The notes beneath the pieces were generated by a model. That model was not told the DNA's origin and ran no database searches. It worked only from the letters and a program-made list of their open reading frames with translations. A program made the translations under genes and the position numbers. 64,000 nucleotides of DNA from Zarea fungicola (taxonomy: Eukaryota > Ascomycota > Sordariomycetes > Hypocreales > Cordycipitaceae). This document shows, piece by piece, positions 11,674 through 22,125 of this stretch (position 1 is its first letter; each line of letters opens with the position of its first letter). The stretch lies in assembly GCA_900169235.1 (NCBI GenBank), contig FWCC01000043.1, forward strand, positions 310,001 to 374,000, read 5' to 3'.

Positions 11674-13044
11674 TTACAAAGATTTGCCACTGGAAATGCT
11701 GCCAACCCAGTTCGAATCCTTGTTGCCGAGGCTGAGGAGAACACCGGCAAGCTGGGCTAGGAGGGGCTCCAGGCCAAGGCCAAGTGCAAGTAGACTCAAC
11801 TTGTTGGTCAGAACCGACTTGCTTGCGCAACCAGTAGGCACAACGCCTTTGAAGGCATCACTGGCGAAATTAATGGCATCGATAATGGCCACGACCTCAG
11901 TGGTGGCGTGACCGCCGGCTGCGTAGTTGGTAAAGCGTACGTTTGCGCCATTGGCGCACCATCGCTGACCCAGCGCTTGAGCGGCGCCAAAGTTGATAAT
12001 CTCATCGTCATGAGCGTGGTACAACATAATGGGAGCCTTGGGTGTCTCTTCCTTCTTGACGCCCATGGTATTCTCTGCAAGTACAGCAGCAACATCAGCT
12101 TGATAAACCAGACCCTTTCCAAGGCTCTGAATCTTGGTGTCGAGAAGTGATTGTCCTGCAAAGGCGATGAGATTGACCGCGACGCACTGGCTGCTGCCAG
12201 AGGCAAGAAACTTTCTGCCCTGTGGAGTAATGATTTGATTTAGGACAGGGTTGAGGCGAGCCCCATAGGCTGACTTTGTTGTCAGGCCAGCAATGGCACC
12301 AGGGAGGAAGCCGCTGAAGAGGGTACCGTCTACGTCAAGTAGAGTCTGGGTCAAGTTGGCCGGCGTGCCGCCAAGGATCCAGCCCTTGATGTTGAGCTCA
12401 GGAGCGTACGACGGCTGGAGGGAAGCAGCCCAGCCACCAGCAATGGCGCCACCAGAGTAGCCAGCATTGACAATCATTGGATTCTTGCTGAGACCAATGT
12501 TGGGTCCATAATTGACCACGGCGCGCATGCCATCGAGAACACCCATGCCAGAGAGGCGGCCGGCGCTGAAAGCAACATCAGGGCCCTCATAATCAGAGGA
12601 GGCGACGGTGTAGCCGGAAAGCAGATAGACTTGGATGAGGAGGTACTCAGCCGAGGAGATGAGGTCAGTCTGGAGGGCACCCCAGCGGTAGTTGTAGCTC
12701 GGATCGCAAATGGCCGCCGACGAGTCGTAGGCCGTGTTGAATGCGACGAAGCGGTCGCTCTTGGCAAACAGCGGCTTGAAGATTGTGGTGACTGTGGCGA
12801 TTGCAGAGCCATCCAGGGCTGTAGTGCGGTAGAGCAACTGACGTGCATCAATAGGGTCTGGAAGGAACCCAAAGAAAGAAGCGATGATGGGTCGCTCACG
12901 CAACACGGTGCCTGGCTTGGTAGCTTCAAATCCGGATGGAGGCACGTAGAACGGGTCATTGGCAGGAGTGGTGATGCGCTTCTCGGGGATGGCGACAGCA
13001 GAGGCAAGCGGAAGCACCGCAGCCACAAGAGACAAGAACTTCAT
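11674..13044 (-). CDS. secreted triacylglycerol lipase, LIP family
   Basis: Single exon, 456 residues, ATG at 13044. It opens with a classical signal peptide (MKFLSLVAAVLPLASAVA) and a Lys-Arg that could be a Kex2 site. The body matches the fungal secretory lipase (LIP) family typified by Candida lipases: DYEGPD, then the nucleophile elbow NAGYSGGA with Ser197, a C-terminal acid in HAHDDE (D346/D347) and the histidine in GGHATTE (H379), together an alpha/beta-hydrolase triad. It would hydrolyse triglycerides outside the cell. The tail after ~395 is hydrophobic and Leu-rich. A TATATAA sequence lies ~135 bp upstream of the ATG. Confidence in the family is high; substrate range is unknown. Confidence 0.92.
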   Translation of the reverse strand: MKFLSLVAAVLPLASAVAIPEKRITTPANDPFYVPPSGFEATKPGTVLRERPIIASFFGFLPDPIDARQLLYRTTALDGSAIATVTTIFKPLFAKSDRFVAFNTAYDSSAAICDPSYNYRWGALQTDLISSAEYLLIQVYLLSGYTVASSDYEGPDVAFSAGRLSGMGVLDGMRAVVNYGPNIGLSKNPMIVNAGYSGGAIAGGWAASLQPSYAPELNIKGWILGGTPANLTQTLLDVDGTLFSGFLPGAIAGLTTKSAYGARLNPVLNQIITPQGRKFLASGSSQCVAVNLIAFAGQSLLDTKIQSLGKGLVYQADVAAVLAENTMGVKKEETPKAPIMLYHAHDDEIINFGAAQALGQRWCANGANVRFTNYAAGGHATTEVVAIIDAINFASDAFKGVVPTGCASKSVLTNKLSLLALGLGLEPLLAQLAGVLLSLGNKDSNWVGSISSGKSL

Positions 13045-14571
13045 GACGTACTTGTAAGAGCTTACGGCACCTTGGGAAATTGAAGTACAAGTTCAGACTG
13101 TTTGGTGGGCTGCTTCGTCCTGAGAGAAAACGACAGACCAAGCCATCTTCGAGAAAGACTGGGAGATGGATGGTGATGTGTTATATACCTCTTGAGACTA
13201 GCTTGCATTGTTCTTCCCTTGAGGTCTCGCCAACAAAAGCAAAACTCATTTACCAGAACTGCCCCATACTAGTGGAGTGGTGGGCTTGTGACATACAAGA
13301 GCGTGTTTATCTTCTCAGCCTGTCGCCAAATTTGAGTGATCTGTCGCCAGGATGCGCTCAATACCTTTCCCCGTGGTTCCCAGATCGGGACATGCGGTCG
13401 TCGGTGCCCGAGTTGAGCTGTGATGCTAGTACGCAGCCCTTTCGAACCTATTGCGGGGAAAGCTGGGGAATAGGCTGGTAGGACATACAAGAAACCTCGG
13501 CATGGCCATCACGCCTCGGTATCCAGCCGTATAAATTGTATCTTGCTCATGCATTGCCCATGTGAAATGGACACATTTAGTCCGTTTCCTTGCACATCGA
13601 TCGCCTGGACGGTGCTTGGCCAACGTCGACAATCGAACTAGTTAGAGGAAAAAGAGGCGTTCCAAGACAAAGCCGAAAACCCGCCCTTGGTATTATTAGT
13701 CTGGGTGAAGGAGCTGACTAGCGGCATTCAACACTTCACCTTACCCGTATTGCATGGTAGGGTCCGGGGGTAAGTTCCTAATCAAGTATGGCTGGATATG
13801 CAGATAATGATGTAGGTGGACTTTCTACATGCACTTTTAAGCTGTCTTTCAATTTGTTTCCTGTTCCGCTCCACACTTTGTTTCTTGCACGACATGATAA
13901 AATAGCCCCTCTATAGCCCTGGTGACCTGGATGTCGTTGGATAGTCCGGCATTTGAAGCCACATGAGAAGCTCTCATCTACGACGCTGCTATGCACTCCC
14001 CGTAAACTCCCTCCCCACAAGGCTTGAGTTGAGGTCTTGCATTTGAAAAGCCAAAAGTTCTGGGCTGTTCGTCACCGCTGGATGGTTCCTATCATCGCTA
14101 GTCCGACTTTGGCTAAGAAGCGTATGTGACCTGTAATTTGTCTGGGGTAACGACGATCAACACAACCTATTCTAGATTCTGGGGTTCCGTCGGGCGAATG
14201 CTTTGCGCCGGTTAGTCCGTTTCCTCAATATCGCTTTTTTTTGCTATAGGTAACGGCGACACAGGCGAAACCCGGTCGAGTTATATGCAGGGGGTAGCTA
14301 ATTGCTACGATTGTAATTGCCTTTTTACAGTTGCTTATTTCCGCTCGGTAGTGACCAAAGTTGCGATCCAACTACGATTCCATATTGTAGCATCACACAT
14401 TGGTTCGATAGTGGCCAACGTGATTGTAACTGAAGTATAAAGGTGGCCTAGTTTGAGGCTGAAGGAGGCTCATGCTAATCTCGGCTACATCTTAGACATT
14501 GTGCCTGATTTTCTCACAAGCGTGAGAACTTGCACTCTCTCGTAACCCCCTCCCCTCACCATTGCCTCAAA
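13045..14571. other. intergenic, divergent promoters of lipase and NmrA-like genes
   Basis: About 1.5 kb between two divergently transcribed genes. No coding evidence. It should hold both promoters. Confidence 0.6.
13181..13187 (-). promoter_or_regulatory. TATA box of the lipase gene
   Basis: TATATAA on the minus strand, ~135 bp upstream of the ATG at 13044. The position fits a short 5' leader. Confidence 0.45.
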
Positions 14572-15522
14572 ATGACTAAAATGATCATCCGGACGGTGGG
14601 CGTCACTGGTGCATCGGGCGCTGTCGGGCGCATGGTCGTCGAACAGCTCCTCCGCCGGCGCGAGAGCGTGGAGTCAGTTGTCCGCCTCTCACGGCGAAAT
14701 GATAAATTTCTGTCACCCGGCAATTTAGCGTTGCATGAGCGCACGGTCTACAGAAAAATCGACTACGCCAACGTTGCATCGCTCCAGAGCTCCTTTGCCA
14801 GCCTGGATGTACTCATCTTCCCGGGCAGTGACGGTGACCCGGAGCAGGTGCTCGCCCATCATATCAACGTGGTTCAGGCCGCCGTAGATTGCAAAGTTGG
14901 CTGCTTTATTTATCTGAGTACGCTAGGTGCAGACAGGAATTCGCCATTTCCATACGCCAGGGTCCATGGAGAGACGGAGCGGATGCTCAAAGCAGCGGCA
15001 AATGAGAAGCACATGCGAATACACATATTGCGCGCATCAATATTTACCGAGTTCTTCCTGGAGACGTTTATCGAACCCGTAATCTCAATTGGCATCCTCA
15101 GTTTGCCCATTTCCGACGGCAAAATTTCCTTTGTGAGCAAGGTGGATGTAGCAGCAGCATTAGCAGGCGCAGCGGCGTCTACCCTCGAGGTTGACGATCA
15201 GGAACAGTTATCTGATCTGACGGGACCGGTGGCACTGAGCTTGAATCAATTGTGTAGTCTATTCGATGTGGAAACAAAAGGTCACAGAAGCAGCCAGCTG
15301 GAATTTGCCGAAATGAGTGAGCCGATGTACAGAGAACAGTTGAGTCGGCAGGGATACGAACCATGGTTAATTGAAGCATTTGCTACAATGCTGTCCTTCT
15401 CTATTCCTGGAAACTACTTTGCAGTAGTTAGTGGGGATATTAAGACGCTCTCTGGAGAAAGGCCTTGCAGTGTCGCAGAAGTAGTTGCGAAGTCGAGGCC
15501 AGCTCGCTGTGCTTCCGGATAG
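14572..15522 (+). CDS. NmrA-like NAD(P)-binding reductase
   Basis: Intronless, 316 residues from the ATG at 14572; the frame continues upstream, but without an ATG. The N-terminal Rossmann motif is VTGASGAVGR, followed by LLRRRESVESVVRLSR (cofactor phosphate site) and the atypical-SDR segment YLSTLGADRNSPFPYARVHG. The C-terminal part (IPGNYFAVVSGDIKTLSGER-P) matches the NmrA/quinone-oxidoreductase-2 family. Members bind NAD(P) and act as redox sensors or small-molecule reductases; which applies here cannot be told. No targeting signal, so cytosolic or nuclear. Confidence 0.85.
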   Translation: MTKMIIRTVGVTGASGAVGRMVVEQLLRRRESVESVVRLSRRNDKFLSPGNLALHERTVYRKIDYANVASLQSSFASLDVLIFPGSDGDPEQVLAHHINVVQAAVDCKVGCFIYLSTLGADRNSPFPYARVHGETERMLKAAANEKHMRIHILRASIFTEFFLETFIEPVISIGILSLPISDGKISFVSKVDVAAALAGAAASTLEVDDQEQLSDLTGPVALSLNQLCSLFDVETKGHRSSQLEFAEMSEPMYREQLSRQGYEPWLIEAFATMLSFSIPGNYFAVVSGDIKTLSGERPCSVAEVVAKSRPARCASG

Positions 15523-16465
15523 TTTCAAAGACTAACCGAACAATCCGGCAATCAGATTCTCCAATTTCAATTTAGTTTCTAAAAGAACGCTAACAAGGCC
15601 AATCCACGTTTTTTTCAAATAGCCAATATCTGATACGAATATCGCCTCCATCCTACCGAGGCTAGAGCTTTGCCAACTAGACTGTACAAAGAACGAATCG
15701 GTAATAAGAGTTAATTGAGTTGCATGTGAGTTTGAAAACATAGCTTTTTAGAATAAACTATTCCTCGGGCACATTCTAGAGACATGCAGTACCATAGACT
15801 GGATCCCCAGAATGGGTTGCCACACTCCGGAGGAGAGGCGTTCAGCTCTCGTTCGACAAAACTGGAAGCACATGCATTACAAGCAACATTCTGAAACATT
15901 TATCAACCGCATAAGTATTTTCAGCTCAGTAATTCGCTCAATGCCGAGGCGTACCAAGTGAGTCCCCTCACTGCTTGTGATCGGCTTGTAAGTCAGACGA
16001 TACACTCCCAACGGACTTTCAAGTAGACTCCGGGGAGCTCCCAAGTTCGATGCCGCGCAAGTAAATCTTTGGATACCATATCAAAAATCACAATTAACAC
16101 TATGAATACTTTGTAATGAAAGCAATTATGTCAATATTTCCTCCTGAGCCTTGCACCGAGCTATGCCGCCAAGACGCTCTCGCGGTATCAAGGTGACCAG
16201 AGCTGCTGGTGCGGTGTTGGCTGATAACTTTACAGATTTTAATAAATCAAATGACTTGATGCACTCATTTAAGTAACAATAACCAAAGAAATTATCACGA
16301 CTCATAACCTGACCTCACTCTTGCTGCCTCAAATCATTGCCTCACCTATCGATTGGATGTGGGGCCGTGCGGTTGCCAATCTCAAGCTCCAACTTTGACA
16401 TCACCAAGCATGCCGCATACTCGGCACTTCACCCAGCAATTCCACGCACAGCATTGCCGACCGTG
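15523..16465. other. intergenic upstream of SURF1
   Basis: About 940 bp, no supported gene. Confidence 0.55.
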
Positions 16466-17650
16466 ATGAGTTGTTCAAAACCCATGCTTCAGAGGCTGCA
16501 GAATCCATTGCGCCACAGCATTGGATCCAGCACGCGCCAATGTCTCGCCGTGCGGCCGTCCTCTTGCCGGGCCGTGCCGCAACCTCGCACGAGGGCCAGA
16601 CACTTCTTTTCAACAACCAGACATCGCGCGCAGCACCGTCAACCGGCTGATGACCCGAACTTCGTATCCTCTCTGGATATCGATCCTACAATCATCCGAC
16701 CCGGCCGCAAGCACGGCCCCGGCCTAATCATCCTGGGTACACCCAAGGCCGTCCCATACTGTCCCTGTCCCTAGTCCTGCTAACCGCTTCCTCAGCCCTC
16801 ATCCCCATCACAGCATTCGCCCTCGGCACATGGCAGGTCCAGCGCCTGGGCTGGAAGACCGACCTCATCGCCAAGTTCGAAGACCGCCTCGTCCGCGACC
16901 CCCTGCCCCTCCCGCCGCAGATCGATCCGGCCGCCGTCCACGACTTTGACTACCGCCGTGTCCTCGCCACCGGCCGCCTGCGCCACGACCAGGAGATGCT
17001 CATCGGCCCGCGGATGCGCGACGGGCAGGAAGGATACATGGTCATCACCCCGCTGGAGCGCGAGGGTGGCTCGACCATTCTGGTGAACCGGGGCTGGATC
17101 AGCAAGAAGCACCGGGACCAGGGCTCGCGGCGCGGCGCCGACGCGCTGCCCACAGGCGAGGTCACTGTCGAGGGCCTGCTGCGGGAGCCGTGGAAGAAGA
17201 ACATGTTTACGCCGGACAACCGTCCGGACAAGGGCGAGTTTTATTTCCCGGATGTGAAGCAAATGGCCGAGTTGACGGGGGCGCAACCAGTTTGGATAGA
17301 AGCTACCATGGGTATGTGCTGCTCCCTTGTCGATATTACGCTATTACAAAGAAATGCTAATAATGTAACTTTTTTGTGCAACAGAGCCCGAGTACATCAG
17401 AATGGTTGAATATGAAACTCGTGGCGTTCCTTTCGGCAGACCTGCTGAAGTCAACCTGCGCAACAACCATGCCCAATACATCTTCACCTGGTATGCCATC
17501 ATCTGCTGCCAACCTCTGACACCATTCAGTATACTAACATGGTAATCTAGGTATGCTCTCGCAGCAGCTACATCCGTCATGATGTATCTTGTCATGAAGA
17601 AACCCGCCTCCGATGTTGTCCGTCGTGTACGTGCGACGCGCACCCTGTAA
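16466..17650 (+). CDS. shy1: Shy1/SURF1, cytochrome c oxidase assembly factor (mitochondrial inner membrane)
   Basis: Four exons: 16466-16736, 16796-17311, 17385-17490, 17551-17650, giving ~330 residues. SURF1 proteins help insert haem a into Cox1 during complex IV assembly. The Arg/Ser-rich N-terminus with RHFFSTTRHR is a mitochondrial presequence. The first membrane helix spans residues ~83-100 (LIPITAFALGTWQVQRL, the signature GTWQ-RL), followed by the intermembrane-space domain with FDYRRV-ATG, EGYMVITPL and ILVNRGWI; the second helix near the C-terminus is YALAAATSVMMYLVM. The domain order and length match the family exactly. The gene is tail-to-tail with CENP-T, with only 107 bp between stop codons. 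Confidence 0.94.
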
Positions 17651-17757
17651 AAAAATAACAGATACAATTTACCAAGGAACCTCGCCTTATTTGCGATCCA
17701 AACTCCCAAAATTTGTACAATATGATAAAAATAGACTGGGGAAAAATAAACAGATAA

Positions 17758-19688
17758 TCATGAAATTTCAGAGGCATCGTCGTCGTCATCATATCGTGTC
17801 AAGCTCTTATGGCGCTGGGCGCCTTGACTCTTGAGGTCTGGTGCCATTGGCATGCGCAGTTCTTGAAGCAGCTCTCTGGGTAAATGCCGTTGCGCAAGGG
17901 AAAATAACGTAGCATCAGAGCCAATCTGTCGTTGTCTAAGCAGAAAACAGTTAGCAAAGTCGTCAAGACAACAGCGCAGGTGGAATTTTGCCGCCGTGCT
18001 CACCTTTTCATCAATGTCATGACATCGCTTTCTTCTATGACTGTCCGCTTCGCATGATCTGCGTACGCACCCAGGTCATCGCCCAGCTGCTCAAAGAACC
18101 ACTCCGAGGCCTGCGTCAGCGCGGCCAGCACGTCGGACGAGATACGGTGGTTGCTCAAGCCCGACGTCTGTACCGCCCTGTGCGCCACGCGCCGCACAAA
18201 CGTCGGTGGCAGCGGCGGGTACTCGGCGCCATGCCGTGATATGCGCTTCTGCTTCTTTTTGGGCTTGGGCCCGCGACGGGCCGGCGCGGACTGGCTCATC
18301 ATGCTCGCATCATGGGGGCGTGTCGTTGCATCGGCGGGGTCGCTATCTTCGCCGTCTGAAATGAACGTCTCCATGTCAAGCATTGGCCGAGACTGGCGGC
18401 GGCCGGGTTCAGCATTTTCTTCTTCTGCTTCGTCTTCTTGGCGGTGGATATGGCTCTCGTCTTGTTGCTGTCTTATACTTGGCTCATCGTCATCATACAC
18501 TTCTCCCCCGCGGTTGTCCTCATCGTCAGCGTCATCGTCGCCAAATTGCGGAGGACCTTCCGAGGCAGCATCGTCTCGAATAAACGAAATGTTGCCATAC
18601 GTATCTCCTCCCCTGCCGCCGCCTCTCTCTGCTCTGGCGGTCGCAGACACATTCGGCAATGGCGAGGTAGCAGGCCCATCACCACCAGGTTCTGACATCA
18701 TGAATGTAGTTTGATCTGCCATGTCTGCAGGCACGCCTAGAGTAAATCCACTTTGCCGACCAATTGTCTGCATAGTCTCATCATTTTCAAACCTATAATC
18801 AAGCAGGTCAGCATTGTGTTATCTCTGTTTCTTCTCGGGCGTAAAAAAAGCCTACCGCGCAAACGCTGCCGCATTATCCTCTGCCGTGCCCCTCAGATCC
18901 GCCATCAAATCGCCAGGGAAGAAGTCTGACACGCGACCCGTCATGTCCACCGTAGGCTCACTCGGATCAAAGAAATCACTCTGACGGCCGCGCACGCTCC
19001 CCATACTCCCGCGCGAGTACCGCGACGGCGCCTGGTCGCGGGGCAGTTCCACCGAGCGGACTGTGTAATTATCATCCGGAATAACCGATAGTCGCGGTGG
19101 CCGCAGCTCCATCGTATCATCATCGTCATCATCTTGCATACCCAGCGATAACCGTGGCGGCGGGGGAAGGTCGTCGTCCTCTTCCTCCTCATCTTCGTCG
19201 TAATTGCCTTGCACCCCGTCCTCCATGTAATCATCATCGTCATCCTCGTCGCCTGGCTGCTCCTGTATAGTCCGTATAGTCGACGGCGGCTCCCTGTCCG
19301 CTGGTGACGAGCTTGTGACGACGTGCTGCGTCGAGGGGGCCAGACGCCGCGCCAGCTGGTTCAGAATGTTCATCGGCGTCTGGTGCTGCTCGCGCAGGCT
19401 ACGCCGGCGATTCTTGCCCGGTGTAAACATGGCTGCCCGGCGCTGATCCAGCGCCCGTCGTGCGGCAGCTGCATGAGGCGTCGGTGCATTGTTATTGTTT
19501 TTGCGACCCGAGGCACCGAGACCCCGGCGGACCGAGTTGGCGAGATCGCGAGGACCGGTACGGTCAAGCGGCGTGCGTACGAAGGCGTCAGGATTGCTAG
19601 TTCGACCTATGGGCGTGATCTGGGCTTGTACGCGGCCAGAAGGTGTCCGTGTCGTGCCACTGCCGCGTCCGGTTGGTGTATCGGCCAT
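17758..19688 (-). CDS. CENP-T-like inner-kinetochore protein
   Basis: Three exons on the minus strand: 19688-18856, 18792-18004, 17935-17758, giving ~599 residues. CENP-T pairs with CENP-W through a histone fold to bind centromeric DNA and recruits the Ndc80 complex through its N-terminus. Here the first ~70 residues are basic and rich in TP/SP sites (TPSGR, TPIGR, TPLDR), suggesting CDK targets; several acidic stretches follow (EDDDDDYMED, DEDEEEEDDD). A short basic KPKKKQKR precedes the histone fold, read from ~residue 476 (FVRRVAHRAV, ISSDVLAALTQASEWFFEQL, YADHAKRTVIEESDVMTLMK, then LAQRHLPRELLQELRMP). The PREL-Q-L ending of the fold is typical of CENP-T. It is nuclear. The homologues are Cnn1 in budding yeast and Cnp20 in fission yeast; a symbol is withheld because naming differs. 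Confidence 0.88.
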
Positions 19689-20322
19689 AATGTGTAGATG
19701 ATACAGGTGGGTGCTAGTCGTCTCGTAGCAACTGTCTGCTGTTTGTGGTTACTGGGTTGCGTAGTCCAGCGCGCGTTGCAAGGCACAGGTCATCGGCCCA
19801 TGTCTTCCAAATCTCAATAATTTTCAGCAGCCGATGTCCTCCGAAAAAATATCAACTGGAATAGGTTGGCAAATTGTCGAGTTTTGTCATGGGAATGGGA
19901 TTGTCAACCCGGTAATAAACGCGCCGACAGGAAGACGCGACATGTGGGGGCGGAGTTTGCTGTAACGGCACCACCACACCCAAGTCAAAGAAACAAGCTT
20001 CTTCACGACGTTGCTCCCGCAAGGTTTAAAAATTACGACAGCAGCTTAAATTTACCCGTGTAATATGTGTTTCCCTGCTGATTAGCAATCAATTTCAAAG
20101 CAATCAAGGATGGCAAAATGCTACGCCAACAGAAAACTTAAAGAAAACTTGACATCTACAGCAAAGGATCCAATCTACTCCGAGAATTTGGCCGCCTTCA
20201 ACTACTAGCTCTGAACGACAGAGGACGCTGCGCTCCTGCACAGGTCAGGCTCCAATTTGTGTCAAGTAATATATACTGGTTCAAGTCGGCTTGATCTCTA
20301 TCGGTTGGCAACAACCCAGTTA
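19689..20322. other. intergenic, CENP-T promoter region
   Basis: About 630 bp between the CENP-T start and the tRNA; no coding evidence. Confidence 0.55.
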
Positions 20323-20394
20323 GCGTTGTTGGTCTAGGGGTTAGGATTCAACTCTTCCAAAGTTGAGGCACGGATTCGAGTTCCGTACGACGCA
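20323..20394 (+). tRNA. tRNA-Gly (anticodon TCC)
   Basis: A 72-nt intronless cloverleaf. The acceptor stem GCGTTGT pairs with ACGACGC (one G-T pair) and the discriminator is A at 20394. The D arm is GTCT...GGAT around AGGGGTTA. The anticodon stem CAACT/AGTTG encloses the 7-nt loop CTTCCAA, with anticodon TCC reading GGA. The T arm is ACGGA-TTCGAGT-TCCGT. CCA is not encoded, as expected in a nuclear gene. A T-rich Pol III terminator follows at once. Confidence 0.9.
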
Positions 20395-20396
20395 CA

Positions 20397-20435
20397 TTCT
20401 TTTTTTCTTTTTTCTTTTTTCTTTTTCTTTTTTTC
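20397..20435 (+). terminator. Pol III T-tract terminator of tRNA-Gly
   Basis: Several runs of 5-8 T separated by single C residues start 3-6 bases after the tRNA 3' end. Confidence 0.75.
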
Positions 20436-20694
20436 CGCTTCGCAGTCAAGAATTGCCTGGCTGTCCGAATCATAGCGATAAATAAAATTGAAGCCAAATC
20501 AATTGCAGCAGCTTACCTTTTGCGGCTTTCCGGTATTGCACATTTATTCCCTTTCTCAGCAAGTCGCCACTGTTACAGACACTTATGCACGAAATATTCT
20601 CAGCTGTTCAATTTATACTTCTATATACATTTGTGAGACTTCCTTTGTGCTGTATGTACACTCTTCATGCATCCCGACTTCTTTGTCGCCAGTT

Positions 20695-22125
20695 TTACTG
20701 CTGAAAATCTTTGTCATGGATCCAACGGTTAACCAAGTCCAGGATGGGCTGCGGTTGGTCCATCGGGACCAAGTGGCCAGCGCCAAAGATGCGTGCAAAT
20801 GCCAGGCCCTTGGCGTTCTGCACAGTGCCGTATGCCGCACCACCTCCAGTCTTGGGGCTGAGGTTCTGGGTCTGGGCAGCCTTGAACGAGCTCTGGCCAG
20901 GCCACTGGAGAGCATTGGTCCAGGCGCGCTGGCCGAGCCAGTTGCAGATGTAGTCGGCATCACCAGCGTAGACAAGGACGGGGACATTTGCGGCAAGAAT
21001 TTTGGGGACATTGAGGTGAACAGGAAGCATGTCATCACCCGTCTGGTGGAACTCGCCGTTGACCTGGTCGTTGCAGTTCTCAAAGCTGTCGACCTCGACG
21101 TTTAGTGCATTGAGAACCTCCTGCTGGTTCAGGTATTGCTGTACATAGTTCATACCAGTGTAGCAGAGACCACCGCTGTCCGGCTCACAGGGCTTGCGTA
21201 CATCGTATGGGTTCGCGGACTCTGACTGGTAGTAACCGTTTGAGACGCGGCTGCAGACACTTGAGGCAGAGGTGCAGTCCCTGGCGTTTTGGGTGCTGTA
21301 ACACTGCTTGATTGCGCTCTGGCAGCGAGGAATGGCATTGCGCATTTGCTGGCAAGTTCCCTGGTCGACGGTAGCAGGATATCCGCCGTTTCCGCATGCC
21401 ATCTCGGGGTACTGGGGATATTGGTTGTAAACATCCGTGAGGCCGTTGCCAATCAGCACACTCTTCAGGTTGATGCCGCTGTCAGAGTGAGAAAGAATCT
21501 CAGCAGCGTCATCAGGGATGTAGTGTCCTGCATATGACTCGCCAGCAATGTGGAAGTCCTGCTTGGCATACTGGGGGAACTGCTGGAAGAAGAGCTTGAG
21601 CAGAGCATAAATGTCCTTGCTTGCAGCAAGACTGGTGCTCACGTCGTCACCATACGAGTAGCCAGTGTTGACCGGTTGGTCTAGAAAGAGAACGTTGGCG
21701 CGGTTGTTCCAAGAGTTGGGGTTGTTGACAACTTTGATATCTGCAGTAATCTTGGCAGGGCCAAGTTCAAAGAACAGGCCGGTCATGGAAGAGCAGCCGG
21801 GACCACCGCTCAACCAGAGGACCACGGGGTCGTTGGCAGGGTCATTGCGAGACTCGAAGAACCAGTAAAATAAGTGCTTGTTTTGTGTGTTGTCGTCAAG
21901 ATAGCCAGAATACTGCTTGACGGTGTCGACTCCCAGAGATGACGGGTCGATACTCTTTCCACGGAGGCTATAATTGGCAAGGGAAGAGTTGGTCTGCTCA
22001 TCACGGCGCTCGACTTCAACGCCATTGATAACATAGTCCCAGCTGCTATCAGGGCGGCGATGGTAGGTAGGCTTGGCCAGAACCGTGGATACAAGGCCAA
22101 ACAGAAACGTTGTAGACCATCTCAT
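20695..22125 (-). CDS. secreted serine carboxypeptidase (S10, carboxypeptidase Y type)
   Basis: Single exon, 476 residues, ATG at 22125. The signal peptide is MRWSTTFLFGLVSTVLA. S10 enzymes remove C-terminal residues at acidic pH. Motifs: the oxyanion/substrate region WLSGGPGCSSMTGLFFELGP, the nucleophile GESYAGHYIP (Ser197), the catalytic acid in YAGDADYICNWLG (D389) and the histidine GAGHLVPMDQP (H451). Multiple cysteines fit the conserved disulfides. The propeptide is short compared with yeast CPY, and no vacuolar QRPL signal is visible, suggesting secretion rather than vacuolar sorting (inference). The frame is clean from signal to stop. Confidence 0.94.
   Translation of the reverse strand: MRWSTTFLFGLVSTVLAKPTYHRRPDSSWDYVINGVEVERRDEQTNSSLANYSLRGKSIDPSSLGVDTVKQYSGYLDDNTQNKHLFYWFFESRNDPANDPVVLWLSGGPGCSSMTGLFFELGPAKITADIKVVNNPNSWNNRANVLFLDQPVNTGYSYGDDVSTSLAASKDIYALLKLFFQQFPQYAKQDFHIAGESYAGHYIPDDAAEILSHSDSGINLKSVLIGNGLTDVYNQYPQYPEMACGNGGYPATVDQGTCQQMRNAIPRCQSAIKQCYSTQNARDCTSASSVCSRVSNGYYQSESANPYDVRKPCEPDSGGLCYTGMNYVQQYLNQQEVLNALNVEVDSFENCNDQVNGEFHQTGDDMLPVHLNVPKILAANVPVLVYAGDADYICNWLGQRAWTNALQWPGQSSFKAAQTQNLSPKTGGGAAYGTVQNAKGLAFARIFGAGHLVPMDQPQPILDLVNRWIHDKDFQQ

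Noticed and set aside
15990..16070. tRNA-like B box (AGTTCGATGCC)
   Set aside because: No acceptor, D or anticodon stems can be formed around it.
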